Source: Baaleninema simplex PCC 7105 (GTDB lineage: Bacteria; Cyanobacteriota; Cyanobacteriia; Cyanobacteriales; Geitlerinemataceae). From it: 64,000 bases of DNA. Position numbers and translations under genes: made by a program. The notes beneath the pieces were generated by a model. That model had not been told where the DNA came from, did no database searches, and saw only the letters and a list, made by a program, of their open reading frames with translations. The stretch covers positions 85,086 to 149,085 of the forward strand of contig NZ_KB235962.1 in assembly GCF_000332355.1 (NCBI RefSeq), given 5' to 3'. Shown in pieces: positions 33,431 through 42,049 of this stretch (within the stretch, counting starts at the first letter, position 1; each line of letters starts with the position of its first letter).

Positions 33431-33700
33431 AAAGAGAGGGGGAGAGGGGGAGAGAGGGAGAGGGGGAGAGGGGGAGAGAGGGAGAGGGAGAAACTATTAA
33501 CTGTTCCCTGTTCCCTGTTCCCTGTTCCCTGTTCCCTGTTCCCTGTTCCCTGTTCCCTGTTCCCTGTTCCCTGTTCCCTGTTCCCTGTTCCCTGTTCCCT
33601 GTTCCCTGTTCCCTGTTCCCTGTTCCCTGTCTTCACTGGTGACTGGTGACTGGTGGCTGTCTTCACTGCTCACTGTTCACTGCTCACTGCTCACTGTAAA
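33431..33700 (-). repeat. Composite repeat cassette, copy D (inverted), with TGTTCCC x 18
   Basis: On the plus strand the order is GGGAGAGGGG units (33433-33490), AAACTATTAACTG, TGTTCCC exactly 18 times (33502-33627), CTTCACTGGTGACTGG units, and CACTGCTCACTG units up to about 33700. Read on the minus strand this is the same order of modules as copies A, B, C and E. It fills most of the 354-bp gap between the redoxin gene and pyrH. ORFs across it on either strand are products of the repeat only. Confidence 0.9.
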
Positions 33701-33749
33701 AGGCTGGTGACGGTTCGCCTCTCTTCCTCCTCTCAACACCGCGACCTGG

Positions 33750-33755
33750 TATAGT
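33750..33755 (+). promoter_or_regulatory. Possible -10 box of the pyrH-frr operon
   Basis: TATAGT lies 29 bases before the pyrH start and just after the repeat cassette. No TTGACA-like element stands 16-18 bases upstream, so this would be a promoter that depends on an activator or on other contacts. Confidence 0.35.
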
Positions 33756-33784
33756 TGGAGGCGGTTCACTAGGGGAAGTAGGAC

Positions 33785-34513
33785 ATGGGAACGCCTTACC
33801 GACGAATACTACTCAAGTTAAGCGGTGAAGCATTAATGGGCAACCTGGGATATGGTATCGATCCCGTGGTGGTTCAAGACATCGCTCAGGAAGTCGCCAA
33901 CGTCGTGGCAGAAGGCATAGAAGTGGCGATCGTCGTTGGAGGCGGAAACATCTTTCGCGGCATCAAAGCAGCCTCGGCGGGAATGGATCGCGCCACCGCC
34001 GATTACATCGGCATGATCGCGACGGTGATGAACGCGATGACCCTACAAGACGCCCTCGAACAAATTGGCGTTCCGACCCGCGTACAAACCGCGATCGCCA
34101 TGCAGGAAGTGGCAGAACCCTACATTCGCCGCCGCGCCATGCGCCATCTCGAAAAAGGTCGCGTCGTGGTGTTCGGCGCGGGTTCGGGCAATCCCTTCTT
34201 TACCACCGACACCACAGCTGCACTGCGGGCGGCCGAAATCGATGCCGAAGCGATCTTCAAAGCCACAAAAGTCGATGGCATCTACGATCGCGATCCCACG
34301 GTCGATCCCGACGCTCACCTCTACCAAAGTTTGACGTACGCCCACGTCTTATCGAACGACTTGCGGGTGATGGACAGTACGGCGATCGCTTTATGTAAAG
34401 AGAACAATATCCCTATCATAGTGTTTAACCTATCCAAACACGGGAACATCCGTCGCGCCCTGACGGGCGAACCCGTTGGAACGATTGTAGGAGGATCTTG
34501 CGATGTTAACTGA
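33785..34513 (+). CDS. pyrH: UMP kinase
   Basis: The 242-residue amino-acid-kinase-fold enzyme phosphorylates UMP to UDP. Signatures: [66 protein letters not shown] and [10 protein letters not shown]. Start ATG 33785, with GGGGAAGTAGGA upstream. The 3' end overlaps frr by 11 bases, and the frr ribosome-binding site (GGAGG, about 34490) lies inside pyrH, so the two are translationally linked. Confidence 0.97.
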   Translation: MGTPYRRILLKLSGEALMGNLGYGIDPVVVQDIAQEVANVVAEGIEVAIVVGGGNIFRGIKAASAGMDRATADYIGMIATVMNAMTLQDALEQIGVPTRVQTAIAMQEVAEPYIRRRAMRHLEKGRVVVFGAGSGNPFFTTDTTAALRAAEIDAEAIFKATKVDGIYDRDPTVDPDAHLYQSLTYAHVLSNDLRVMDSTAIALCKENNIPIIVFNLSKHGNIRRALTGEPVGTIVGGSCDVN

Positions 34514-35048
34514 TGTAGAAGATCGAATGCAGAAAGCGGTTGAGGCAACGCAACGGGCGTTCAATACCGTTCGCACCGGCCGCGCCAACGCTTCGCTGCT
34601 CGATCGCGTCATGGTGGACTACTACAACACCCCCACCCCCCTAAAGAGCCTCGCCAGCATCAGTACCCCAGACGCCAGTACGATTATGATTCAACCCTTC
34701 GACCCCAGCAGCTTGGCTGTGGTAGAAAAGGCGATTTCCACCTCGGATATCGGGTTGGTGCCGAACAACGACGGAAAAGTCATTCGATTGAACGTTCCGC
34801 CGCTGACGAGCGAGCGCCGTCAGGAATTCGTCAAAATGGCGTCGAAATACGCCGAAGAGGGCAAAGTCTCAATTCGTAACATTCGCCGCGACGCCGTCGA
34901 CGACGCGCGGAAACAGGAAAAAAACAGCGACATCTCCGAAGACGAGTCCCGCGACTTGCAAGACGAGATTCAAAAACTCACGGACAAATACACGGAGAAA
35001 ATCGACAAACTCTTGGCGGCTAAAGAGAAAGATATTACTACCGTGTAA
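34503..35048 (+). CDS. frr: Ribosome recycling factor
   Basis: The 181-residue protein releases mRNA and splits ribosomes after termination together with EF-G. The pattern is typical: [60 protein letters not shown] and [17 protein letters not shown]. Start ATG 34503, overlapping the pyrH end by 11 bases. The order pyrH-frr is widely conserved in bacteria. Confidence 0.97.
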   Translation: MLTDVEDRMQKAVEATQRAFNTVRTGRANASLLDRVMVDYYNTPTPLKSLASISTPDASTIMIQPFDPSSLAVVEKAISTSDIGLVPNNDGKVIRLNVPPLTSERRQEFVKMASKYAEEGKVSIRNIRRDAVDDARKQEKNSDISEDESRDLQDEIQKLTDKYTEKIDKLLAAKEKDITTV

Positions 35049-35158
35049 GTCGGTCTGAGTAGGCAGGTCTGAAAATCTGTGCTAGGGTTGCGTCCGTCAG
35101 GGTTTGCGCGTAATTGCCAGACTAATTGAACTTTGACGGATTTCAAGAAAAACACTCG

Positions 35159-36286
35159 ATGACCGAACTCTACGATTGCATCGTTATCGGTGCAGGGCCC
35201 GCTGGCGGTTCGGCCGCCTATCACCTCGCCAAACAGGGGCGATCGGTACTCGTCCTCGACAAGCAGCCTCAGCCGAGATATCGCCCTTGTGCCGGGGGCG
35301 TGTCTCCGGCGGTGGCGCAGTGGTTCGACTTCGATTTCTCCCCTGCCATTTCGCGGAAGGTGAAGACGGTTCGTTACACCTGGAAGTACGACGACCCGGT
35401 CGTCGTCGAACTCGAAACTCACGAGCCGATGTGGATGGTTCGGCGCGATCGCTTCGACGATTTCTTAATCGCGCAGGCTAAGTCTCAAGGGGCCCGACTG
35501 CGGGACGGGACGACGGTAACGGGAATTCGCTTCGAGAGCGATCGCGTGTGGGTCGAAACGGACACCGAGCCGGTCGCCGGTCGCTATCTCATCGCGGCAG
35601 ACGGCTCGAACGGTGTCTGTGCTGAATGGCTCAAGCTCAAAACCCCGAAAACGCGATCGGCAGCCACGTTAGAAGTGACGATGGAACCTTCGGCGGAAGC
35701 TCCCATCGATTTCGCCTTCGGACAGGTGAAAAACGGCTTTATCTGGCAGTTTCCTAAAGCAGACGGCGTGTCAGTTTCCACGAGTACGTTTATCGGGGGG
35801 AACGGCAAAAACCTCTCGAAAACCCTCTCGGAATACGCCGATCGCGTCGGACTTCCCGCCGAAAACCGCCAAATTACCGAAGGAGCGGTCTTGTTGTGGG
35901 ACGGCGATCGTCAGCTCCACAGCCAAAATGCCCTGCTCGCCGGGGAAGCAGCGGGATTCGTCGATCCCCTCACCGCCGAAGGCATCCGCCCATCGATGTT
36001 TAGCGGACTCAAAGCCGCCGAAGCGATCGATCGCGCCTTGTCTGGCGATACCGACGCACTCGAAGGCTACACGCAAACCGTTCGCGACAGTTGGGGGGCT
36101 GACATGACCTGGGCGTCGCGGCTGGCCGGCGCCCTCTACCGCTTTCCCGGTCTCGCCTACAAAGTCGCCATCAAACAACCCATCGCCACCCAGATCATGC
36201 TGAAAATCCTCTGCGGCGAACTTCGTTATTCCGACGTAGCCGACCGAGCCATCCGCAAACTCAGCGGCGGTCTCATGGGACGGTAA
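35159..36286 (+). CDS. Geranylgeranyl-reductase-family flavoprotein
   Basis: From ATG 35159 the protein has 375 residues. The N-terminal FAD-binding Rossmann motif is VIGAGPAGGSAAYHLAKQG; RPCAGGVSP and MVRRDRFDDFL follow, and the second FAD contact is LLAGEAAGFVDPLTAEGI. This is the ChlP/GGR-like family, which reduces isoprenoid double bonds, e.g. in the chlorophyll phytyl tail. The protein is similar in size to ChlP, but cyanobacteria often carry a second family member, and I would not name this one chlP without a tree. It is 110 bp downstream of frr, on the same strand. The frame is open from TTG 35126. Confidence 0.8.
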   Translation: MTELYDCIVIGAGPAGGSAAYHLAKQGRSVLVLDKQPQPRYRPCAGGVSPAVAQWFDFDFSPAISRKVKTVRYTWKYDDPVVVELETHEPMWMVRRDRFDDFLIAQAKSQGARLRDGTTVTGIRFESDRVWVETDTEPVAGRYLIAADGSNGVCAEWLKLKTPKTRSAATLEVTMEPSAEAPIDFAFGQVKNGFIWQFPKADGVSVSTSTFIGGNGKNLSKTLSEYADRVGLPAENRQITEGAVLLWDGDRQLHSQNALLAGEAAGFVDPLTAEGIRPSMFSGLKAAEAIDRALSGDTDALEGYTQTVRDSWGADMTWASRLAGALYRFPGLAYKVAIKQPIATQIMLKILCGELRYSDVADRAIRKLSGGLMGR

Positions 36287-36380
36287 GGAAACTTCGTCGG
36301 TGAAGAGGGAAGAGGGAAAACCGCAAACGGGTAAACAGTATCTCCCTCGTTCCCTCACCTCACTGCTGCCAGCGCGATCG

Positions 36381-37019
36381 TCACTTCCGCATATGGGATG
36401 GAAGTTCCACATTCGGAACGATGGGACGCAAATCGTCAACGGACACCGGGCCGTATTTGAGGATAGTCGGACGATCGAGGGTGCAATCGACCATCGTTCC
36501 ACCTCGACCGTACTTGGACGAACCGCCATCGACGATAAAGGACACGCGATCGCCAAACAGTTGTACGGCTGCCCGACAGTTCGTCGCTTTTAGGTCAGAC
36601 GAGATGCTAGCAGAGGCGCAGGCGAGGGGAAACGGACTTTCGCCGACAAGCTGATAGATGAATTCGTCGGGACAGCAAACGAGGAGCGAGTCGAAGCCTG
36701 CCGTGACGCCTTCGGGGGCTTCATCCGTTTTGGGTAAAACCAAAGTCACGGGATAGGGAAATTTTGCGATTAACGCTCTGGCGTCGGCATTGGGGCGAGC
36801 AAAGCGATCGATCGTATCCAAGCGAGCGAACAACGCCAAAGGCTCGGAAGACGATTGCTGTTTGAGTTGGCGAATCCGAGCGATCGCACCCATGTCTGAG
36901 GCATTACCGACCAGGGCGTAAGTCGTCGCAGTCGGTAAAAGGACGACCTCTCCCCCTTGGAGTCGGTGCAAAATTTCGGGAATTAAACGGACACTAAGTT
37001 TCGGGTTTCGAGCGGACAT
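36381..37019 (-). CDS. YrdC/Sua5/YciO-family protein (threonylcarbamoyl-AMP synthase-like)
   Basis: The 212-residue protein has the YrdC fold: VVLLPTATTYALVGNASDM, RIRQLKQQSSSEPLALFARL, FPYPVTLVLPKTDEAP and VDGGSSKYGRGGTMVDCT. TsaC/Sua5 members make threonylcarbamoyl-AMP for the t6A37 modification of tRNAs. The motif KRPxxKPL is replaced here by KQQSSSEPL, and the first block has TTYALV rather than TVYGLG, so this may be a YciO-type paralogue with another role. Start ATG 37019. Confidence 0.8.
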   Translation of the reverse strand: MSARNPKLSVRLIPEILHRLQGGEVVLLPTATTYALVGNASDMGAIARIRQLKQQSSSEPLALFARLDTIDRFARPNADARALIAKFPYPVTLVLPKTDEAPEGVTAGFDSLLVCCPDEFIYQLVGESPFPLACASASISSDLKATNCRAAVQLFGDRVSFIVDGGSSKYGRGGTMVDCTLDRPTILKYGPVSVDDLRPIVPNVELPSHMRK

Positions 37020-37084
37020 CCGACAACCTCGTTAGCAATAATCTCGAAAACAATCTGTTGTCCTCGATACCGTTTATGCTACCA

Positions 37085-37168
37085 GGCAGTCACCAGTCAC
37101 CAGTGAAAACAGGGAACGGGGAACAGGGAACAGTTAATAGTTTCTCCCCCTCTCCCCCTCTCCCCCTC
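37085..37168 (+). repeat. Composite repeat cassette, copy E
   Basis: CAGTCACCAGTCACCAGTG, AAAACAGG, three GGAACAG-type units, CAGTTAATAG, TTTCTCC and CTCCCC units stand in the same order as copies A-C. It stops 4 bases before the stop codon of the CheW-domain gene (minus strand). Confidence 0.82.
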
Positions 37169-37172
37169 TCGA

Positions 37173-38246
37173 CTAAGGTTCTTCGTTGACGACGAGTTCT
37201 CCCTTGGTGAGAATCTTGTGCATATCTAAAACCGTTAGAGCTTTACCCCGATAAGGAGCGGTTCCCCGTAAATATTCATCACCAGTCCGTCGCGCCGCCG
37301 TCGGGATCGCCGACATCGTAACGGGATTGACGCGAACGACATCGAACACTTCATCGACCGCGACTCCCGCGACGATATCGTCCACTTGGACGACGACCGC
37401 TTTCTTTGCCTGACGCTCGACGTTCGGCAGGTTTAGCAGTTCGTCAACGGCGACGAGAGTTAAAATTTCGCCCCGTAAGTTCATATTCCCCACGATGCGA
37501 GGGGGACAGCAGGGAACCGGCGTCACCTTGCCGACGGTGGCAAACTCGCGCACCATCTGTAAATCGATGCCGAAATACTCTTCGTGCAGGCCGACGACTG
37601 CCAGAGACACGACGTTCTGTACGTCTGGAGCCTCTGTGACCATCCGCAATTGAGCCGCTCGTTGGCGGAAAATCTCCCGCTCTTCGGGGGTGGCGTTGGG
37701 GCAAAATACCGACAGGTCAGGGGCTTCTGAGGTCGAGATGTCTTCCTCTTCTTCGGCTTCGGGCGTATCTCGCGCGTCCGCAGCGCGATCGCGGGTGTCT
37801 CTGACCAAGGCTTCGCAATCGAGGAGGGCGACGAGATCGGTTTCGACTTGGGCGACTCCCTTAATGAAACGCTGTTCGGGAAAGTTTTCTCGACCGTAAG
37901 ACAAGTCAGAGGTAACGTCTCGGGTCTCGACTGCGACGACTTCGCGCACGCGATCGACCACCATTCCCAGACGAAAGCCTTTCCATTCGACGATCGCGAC
38001 GCTATCGCTGAGTCGGTAGTCCCGTCGGAGAACGCCGTGACGTTGACGGAACGTCCGGCCGAGGCGAAAGTTGAGATCCATCACCGGCACGATCGCGCCC
38101 CGCAGGTTGAGAACGCCGACGATATCGGGGGGCGCTTCGGCGATGGGAGTCACTTCGGGTAGAAAAAAGACTTCTCGGACGACGCGAGCGTCGAGTCCGT
38201 AGCGAGTCTCGTTGAGATCGAACAGTAGATAGTGATAAGTCTCCAT
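37173..38246 (-). CDS. Double CheW-domain chemotaxis coupling protein
   Basis: The 357-residue protein has two CheW domains joined by an acidic linker (residues about 150-185, rich in Glu/Asp). The first runs from YHYLLFDLNETRYGLDARVV through IVGVLNLRGAIVPVMDL to LVALLDCEAL. The second runs from VSLAVVGLHEEYFGIDLQMV through IVGNMNLRGEILTLVAVDEL to GKALTVLDMHKIL. CheW domains link receptors to CheA kinases. The start ATG 38246 is 21 bp after the CheR-TPR gene, so they form one operon. No receptor, CheA or CheY gene is near. Confidence 0.88.
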   Translation of the reverse strand: METYHYLLFDLNETRYGLDARVVREVFFLPEVTPIAEAPPDIVGVLNLRGAIVPVMDLNFRLGRTFRQRHGVLRRDYRLSDSVAIVEWKGFRLGMVVDRVREVVAVETRDVTSDLSYGRENFPEQRFIKGVAQVETDLVALLDCEALVRDTRDRAADARDTPEAEEEEDISTSEAPDLSVFCPNATPEEREIFRQRAAQLRMVTEAPDVQNVVSLAVVGLHEEYFGIDLQMVREFATVGKVTPVPCCPPRIVGNMNLRGEILTLVAVDELLNLPNVERQAKKAVVVQVDDIVAGVAVDEVFDVVRVNPVTMSAIPTAARRTGDEYLRGTAPYRGKALTVLDMHKILTKGELVVNEEP

Positions 38247-38267
38247 GATGCGATCGGCTGCAAAGGA

Positions 38268-39839
38268 TTACCGGGACTGGCCGCGAACGTGTTGTAACAA
38301 CTCTCCGGCGGTCAAGTGTCGTTCGGCATCGACCACCGTTTGGGGGGGGAGTGTTTGCAAAATTTCGACAGCCGTACTTTGCATTTTACGAGCGCGATGT
38401 CGGTCGCCTTCGGCTCGATACAGTTGTGCCAGTTCTAGATAGGCGATCGCCGCGTGGGGGTCGATATACACGATCTTTTTCAAAAAGCTTTTGGCCCGTT
38501 CGGGTTTGCCTTGTAGTTCGCCCAAGTGTGCCAAAAGATAGTACGGTTCGACGGCCAGAGAATCGATTCCAAGGGCTTGCATACAGTAATAAGTGGCTTT
38601 TTGGTAATCGCCGAGGTTGGCATAGGCGCGGGCGATGAGGGTGTAGGCGTCGAGATGCTGCGGTTCGTCAGACAGGACGATTTCGGCGCGGGCGATCGCG
38701 TCGGCGTAGTCCTGGTGTTGGTAGCAGGCGAGCGCTTGAGTCCAAGCCGGGGAGAGTTCGCGAGGGGAGGGTCGATCGGGGCGATCGCGCCGCAGTTTAA
38801 CGCTCGGACGGGAGGGGGAGAGTTCCGCTCGAGAGGTAACGGCGGGAACCGTTGGAGAAGAGGGCCGATCGCGGGTTTGAGATGGAACGGACGACCGTTC
38901 GAGGATGCTGACGCGATCGCCACGAGCGATACTGTCTCCGGCGAGGCGATCGCACCGCTGGTACACCACAGACTGGGGAAACAGTTGAGTATGAAAGGGC
39001 TGGGTCGCTTGTCCTTGCAGTTCGGCGTGCGCGGCGATGAGATATCCTCCAGGGGCGAGGGTACGGTGAAACTTTTGTAGAACGCGGTCGATCGAGGTGC
39101 GATCGAAATAAATGAAAACGTTGCGACAGAGAATGAGGTCGATCTCTGCGAGGGCGAGATCGGCATCGGGCAACTCGTGACGAACGAGATTGAGTCGATG
39201 GAACTGCACCATCCGACGCACGCGAGGATCGATCTGATAGCGATCGTGGCGAGTTTGGAAATATTGCTGTTGAATGCGAGGTTCGACTTGGCGGAACGAC
39301 CAGGCGTTGTATTCGCCCTGTCGAGCGCGCTCTAACACCGACTCGTTAATGTCGGTGCCAAAAATAACGAGGTTCCAGTCGTATAAATCCTGTAGGAGTT
39401 CCCGCAGTAAAATTGCTAGCGAATAGGCTTCTTCTCCCGAAGCACAAGCCGCACTCCAAATTTTGAGGGTGGGTTTCGCGCCGTTGGCTTTTTGGGCGGC
39501 GAGGTTGCGGTTTTTGACGATAAGTTCTGGTAGGATGCGAGTCCGCAGGAGGTCGAACTGACCGCGATCGCGAAAAAAATAACTTTCCGTCACGACCAAG
39601 AGTTTGACGAGTTCTCGCCATTCCCGTTCGCTACGGAGGCGATCGCTCGGTGCGACGACAGCATCCGAACGTCCGGCATCGAGGAGTTGATAGTAAGAGT
39701 CTAGGGAAGATATCCCCAGTGCTTTCATACGAGCTTGCAGCTTCGCGAGCAGTCCGTTTTCGTCTTGAGGACGAACGCACAAACCTGTTTGCTGCGAAAT
39801 GAGTCGGACGAACTTTCGGACGAGATCGGAATCGAACAT
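38268..39839 (-). CDS. CheR-type protein methyltransferase with TPR domain
   Basis: The 523-residue protein begins with the CheR N-terminal helical domain (VRKFVRLISQQTGLCVRPQD). The SAM-dependent methyltransferase follows: TESYFFRDRGQFDLLR, LKIWSAACASGEEAYSLAIL, VIFGTDINESVLERARQG and IDLILCRNVFIYFD (to residue about 285). A linker comes next. TPR repeats fill about 365-500 (ALACYQHQDYADAIARAEIV, AYANLGDYQKATYYCMQALG, YLELAQLYRAEGDRHRARKM). It would methylate glutamates of chemoreceptors; the TPRs likely bind partners. Operon head with the double-CheW gene. Confidence 0.9.
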   Translation of the reverse strand: MFDSDLVRKFVRLISQQTGLCVRPQDENGLLAKLQARMKALGISSLDSYYQLLDAGRSDAVVAPSDRLRSEREWRELVKLLVVTESYFFRDRGQFDLLRTRILPELIVKNRNLAAQKANGAKPTLKIWSAACASGEEAYSLAILLRELLQDLYDWNLVIFGTDINESVLERARQGEYNAWSFRQVEPRIQQQYFQTRHDRYQIDPRVRRMVQFHRLNLVRHELPDADLALAEIDLILCRNVFIYFDRTSIDRVLQKFHRTLAPGGYLIAAHAELQGQATQPFHTQLFPQSVVYQRCDRLAGDSIARGDRVSILERSSVPSQTRDRPSSPTVPAVTSRAELSPSRPSVKLRRDRPDRPSPRELSPAWTQALACYQHQDYADAIARAEIVLSDEPQHLDAYTLIARAYANLGDYQKATYYCMQALGIDSLAVEPYYLLAHLGELQGKPERAKSFLKKIVYIDPHAAIAYLELAQLYRAEGDRHRARKMQSTAVEILQTLPPQTVVDAERHLTAGELLQHVRGQSR

Positions 39840-40077
39840 CAGCTTAAACAGGGCGAACTGAATGCAAACGGACTCCGTCCGGCTTGCGCGAACGAGATCG
39901 GCTGCCCTTCTCTGTCGCTCGGCGTTTCCAAGGACTTCTCGAGCCGCGATCGCCCAACCCTACCATCGGGATCGTTTTTGACAGGATGTCTATAGCCTAG
40001 CTCAGATCGAAGCCGGAGCTAGGGAGAACGGGGATCGGCGCTATGATAAGAGAGTTGGTTAAGTTCTGTTAAGACCA

Positions 40078-40713
40078 TTGACTGCGACGTTTAGACATCC
40101 CGACCGCGTCACTCAATCCCTCGCCTGGCACGCCCTCGATCCCCTGTGGCAAGGCGACGAAACTGCTGTTCGAGACGGCTTACCCCACGAGCAACTCGCA
40201 CCGGCTTGGCAAATCCTACTGCTCGGAGACGGCTCTCCGACGCGTCACCTGAAGTTGCTAACGGGAGAACCCACCGAAGTCGATGTGACCGATATGTCCG
40301 CCATCGGCACCGACACCGACGGAGCGCCGTCTTTAATTCAAGAGATTCCGACGCCGCGACTGCGACGACAGGTTTGGTTGAGAACGGCGTCGGGTCAACG
40401 TCTCGCCTATGCAGCGTCGTGGTGGGAAGCCAGCCACATCGACGACTATTTACAAAATCGATCGCTGCCGATTTGGGAAAATCTCTCGCGCATTCATGCG
40501 GAGTTATATCGCGACATTCGCGGTCTTTACTACGGTCGATCGCCTGCGTTGGAAGAGGCATTTGAGGAAGCCGGGCCGTTTTGGGGTCGTCACTATCTGT
40601 TTTGGCATCACGGTAAACCGCTGACGCTCATTTACGAGGTTTTTTCGCCCTATTTACAAAGGTATCTCGGGTCGGTTCGAGGGACAGAAGACGACCGAGA
40701 TCGCAACGGCTAA
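40078..40713 (+). CDS. Chorismate lyase (chorismate pyruvate-lyase)
   Basis: The 211-residue protein fits the cyanobacterial/plastid chorismate lyase family (Ycf21/Sll1797 type) that makes 4-hydroxybenzoate for plastoquinone. Visible blocks: LAPAWQILLLGDGSPTRHLK, IPTPRLRRQVWLRTASGQRL, AYAASWWEAS, LPIWENLSRIHAELYRDIRG and GRHYLFWHHGKPLTLIYEVF. The frame starts at TTG 40078, and no ATG or GTG fits before the conserved region. The 3' end overlaps the DUF924 gene on the other strand by 4 bases. Confidence 0.83.
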   Translation: MTATFRHPDRVTQSLAWHALDPLWQGDETAVRDGLPHEQLAPAWQILLLGDGSPTRHLKLLTGEPTEVDVTDMSAIGTDTDGAPSLIQEIPTPRLRRQVWLRTASGQRLAYAASWWEASHIDDYLQNRSLPIWENLSRIHAELYRDIRGLYYGRSPALEEAFEEAGPFWGRHYLFWHHGKPLTLIYEVFSPYLQRYLGSVRGTEDDRDRNG

Positions 40714-41285
40714 AACGACGATCCGGGCTGTTGCAGAAATTCTCGTTCTGCTGGGGTACTTTCGCGACCTAAAATCTCGTTTCGGTGGGGAAAACGCCCG
40801 AATTTTTCGATGACGTTTCGGTGTTGGTCGGCGTAATCGAGGGTGCTGGCACTGTCGGGATCGTCTTTTAAGGTCTCGAACAGGCGCACGGATTGGTGTT
40901 GATGTTCGAGATTTTCTGAATGCTCGAAGGGTAGATAGAAAAACCAACGTTGGACGGGAAGCACTTGTCGGTCGAACTGGCGATCGATGGCTGTTTCGGC
41001 GACGTGCAAGGCTTTATCGTCAGTGGCAAAGGCTCGCGGCGTATTGCGAAATAGATTTCTAGGAAATTGGTCGAGGGCGATCGCTAATGCCAAACAACTG
41101 AGGGGTTCGGCTTGCCAACTGTCGAGATCGCCAGATGCCGCTCGGGAATAAGTGTCGAGAAACTGCGATCGCACGCGATCGTCAAACGCACGATCTTTAA
41201 CAAACCATTGTTTTCGCGGTTTTCCGTATTCGGAACTCTCGAATTTTCCAAACCAAAACTGAATCACATCTTGCCAAGTTTTCAT
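40710..41285 (-). CDS. DUF924 family protein
   Basis: The 191-residue protein shows the DUF924 pattern: DVIQFWFGKFESSEYGKPRK and QWFVKDRAFDDRVRSQF near the N-terminus, LALAIALDQFPRNLFRNTPR in the middle, then RWFFYLPFEHSENLEHQHQS and FPHRNEILGRESTPAEREFL. The fold is helical and its function is unknown. Start ATG 41285. Convergent with the chorismate lyase gene. Confidence 0.9.
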   Translation of the reverse strand: MKTWQDVIQFWFGKFESSEYGKPRKQWFVKDRAFDDRVRSQFLDTYSRAASGDLDSWQAEPLSCLALAIALDQFPRNLFRNTPRAFATDDKALHVAETAIDRQFDRQVLPVQRWFFYLPFEHSENLEHQHQSVRLFETLKDDPDSASTLDYADQHRNVIEKFGRFPHRNEILGRESTPAEREFLQQPGSSF

Positions 41286-41340
41286 CGTGATTTTAAATTT
41301 TAAAAAATATAAAAACTCTAAATTAGTTGTGTAACAAGAT

Positions 41341-41383
41341 TGGGAATAGGGAATAGGGAACGGGGAATAGGGAATAGGGAACG
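41341..41383 (+). repeat. GGGAATA/GGGAACG tandem heptamers
   Basis: GGGAATA, GGGAATA, GGGAACG, GGGAATA, GGGAATA and GGGAACG follow each other, a 3-unit block repeated twice. It resembles the GGAACAG module of the composite cassettes, without their other modules. Confidence 0.75.
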
Positions 41384-41603
41384 AAAAATCTGCGTTTTTT
41401 GGTGTTTTAATTATTGAAAATTCATACGAAATCCGTTTCCAATAATCTGGGTTTTAAGAAGTCTTTACCACATCAGATACAGTGATTTGGATAGGAATAT
41501 AAAAAAGTATTGCGTGAGATAATATTCAGATTTTTCGATCGGATATTTTTCGATTTTTTGTAATTTCTCGATCGCGATCGTTGATTTAAAATTTTACAGG
41601 ATT

Positions 41604-41637
41604 GTAAATTTGCGGAGCCGTGCATCCGCAAATTTAC
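41604..41637. repeat. Perfect 13-bp inverted repeat with 8-base loop
   Basis: GTAAATTTGCGGA (41604-41616) and TCCGCAAATTTAC (41625-41637) match perfectly around GCCGTGCA. The flanks TT..TTACAA can extend the stem with a bulge. No T run follows, so it is not a standard terminator. Confidence 0.8.
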
Positions 41638-41897
41638 TTACAAGCCAATAGCGATCGTACATATAATACTTTAGTTTAAACTCTGTAAAAATACAAGTAT
41701 CGCGTTTTGTGAATTTGTAACACAACTAAACAAACATACATTGTGACCTTGCAGCATAACTTTTCATGGTTTATGTCGGTCAAACAACTTAGTTCGCAGA
41801 GCTACTGTATTGCAGAGATCTTTTATTTAATGCTATTAAGAACTTAGGAGTGACAGATCGTACACAACTGACAGTCAGCTCGAAGGCAATCTACTTA

Positions 41898-42049
41898 GGT
41901 GCATCTCCAAAAGGTAAATTCATCGGATACGAGCTTTCGTAATCGATAGTGCTACGCACCGATCGACGCTTTCCGAGCGGCTGTTGGGTTTCGGCTTCGC
42001 TCAACCCAACCTACCCCAAACTCCTGTTTTGGCAAAAGTGAGACGCACC
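41898..42049. mobile_element. Candidate 152-bp MITE
   Basis: GGTGCATCTC (41898-41907) and GAGACGCACC (42040-42049) are inverted repeats with one mismatch in 10. Within them lies the hairpin GTTGGGTT (41983-41990)/AACCCAAC (42003-42010), a sequence type I have seen repeated in cyanobacterial spacers. There is no ORF and no clear target duplication, so the boundary call is tentative. Confidence 0.35.

Noticed and set aside
33427-33666. ORFs across the TGTTCCC array
   Set aside because: A heptamer repeat has no stops in some frames. The protein would be a seven-residue repeat without any start signal.
33431-33700. CRISPR array
   Set aside because: Units are contiguous 6-8-mers without unique spacers. 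None of the repeat tracts in the window has the 25-40 bp repeat/spacer alternation, and no cas gene is present.
35771-36556. 261-codon ORF on the minus strand overlapping the reductase and YrdC genes
   Set aside because: It crosses two well-supported genes and has no motif.
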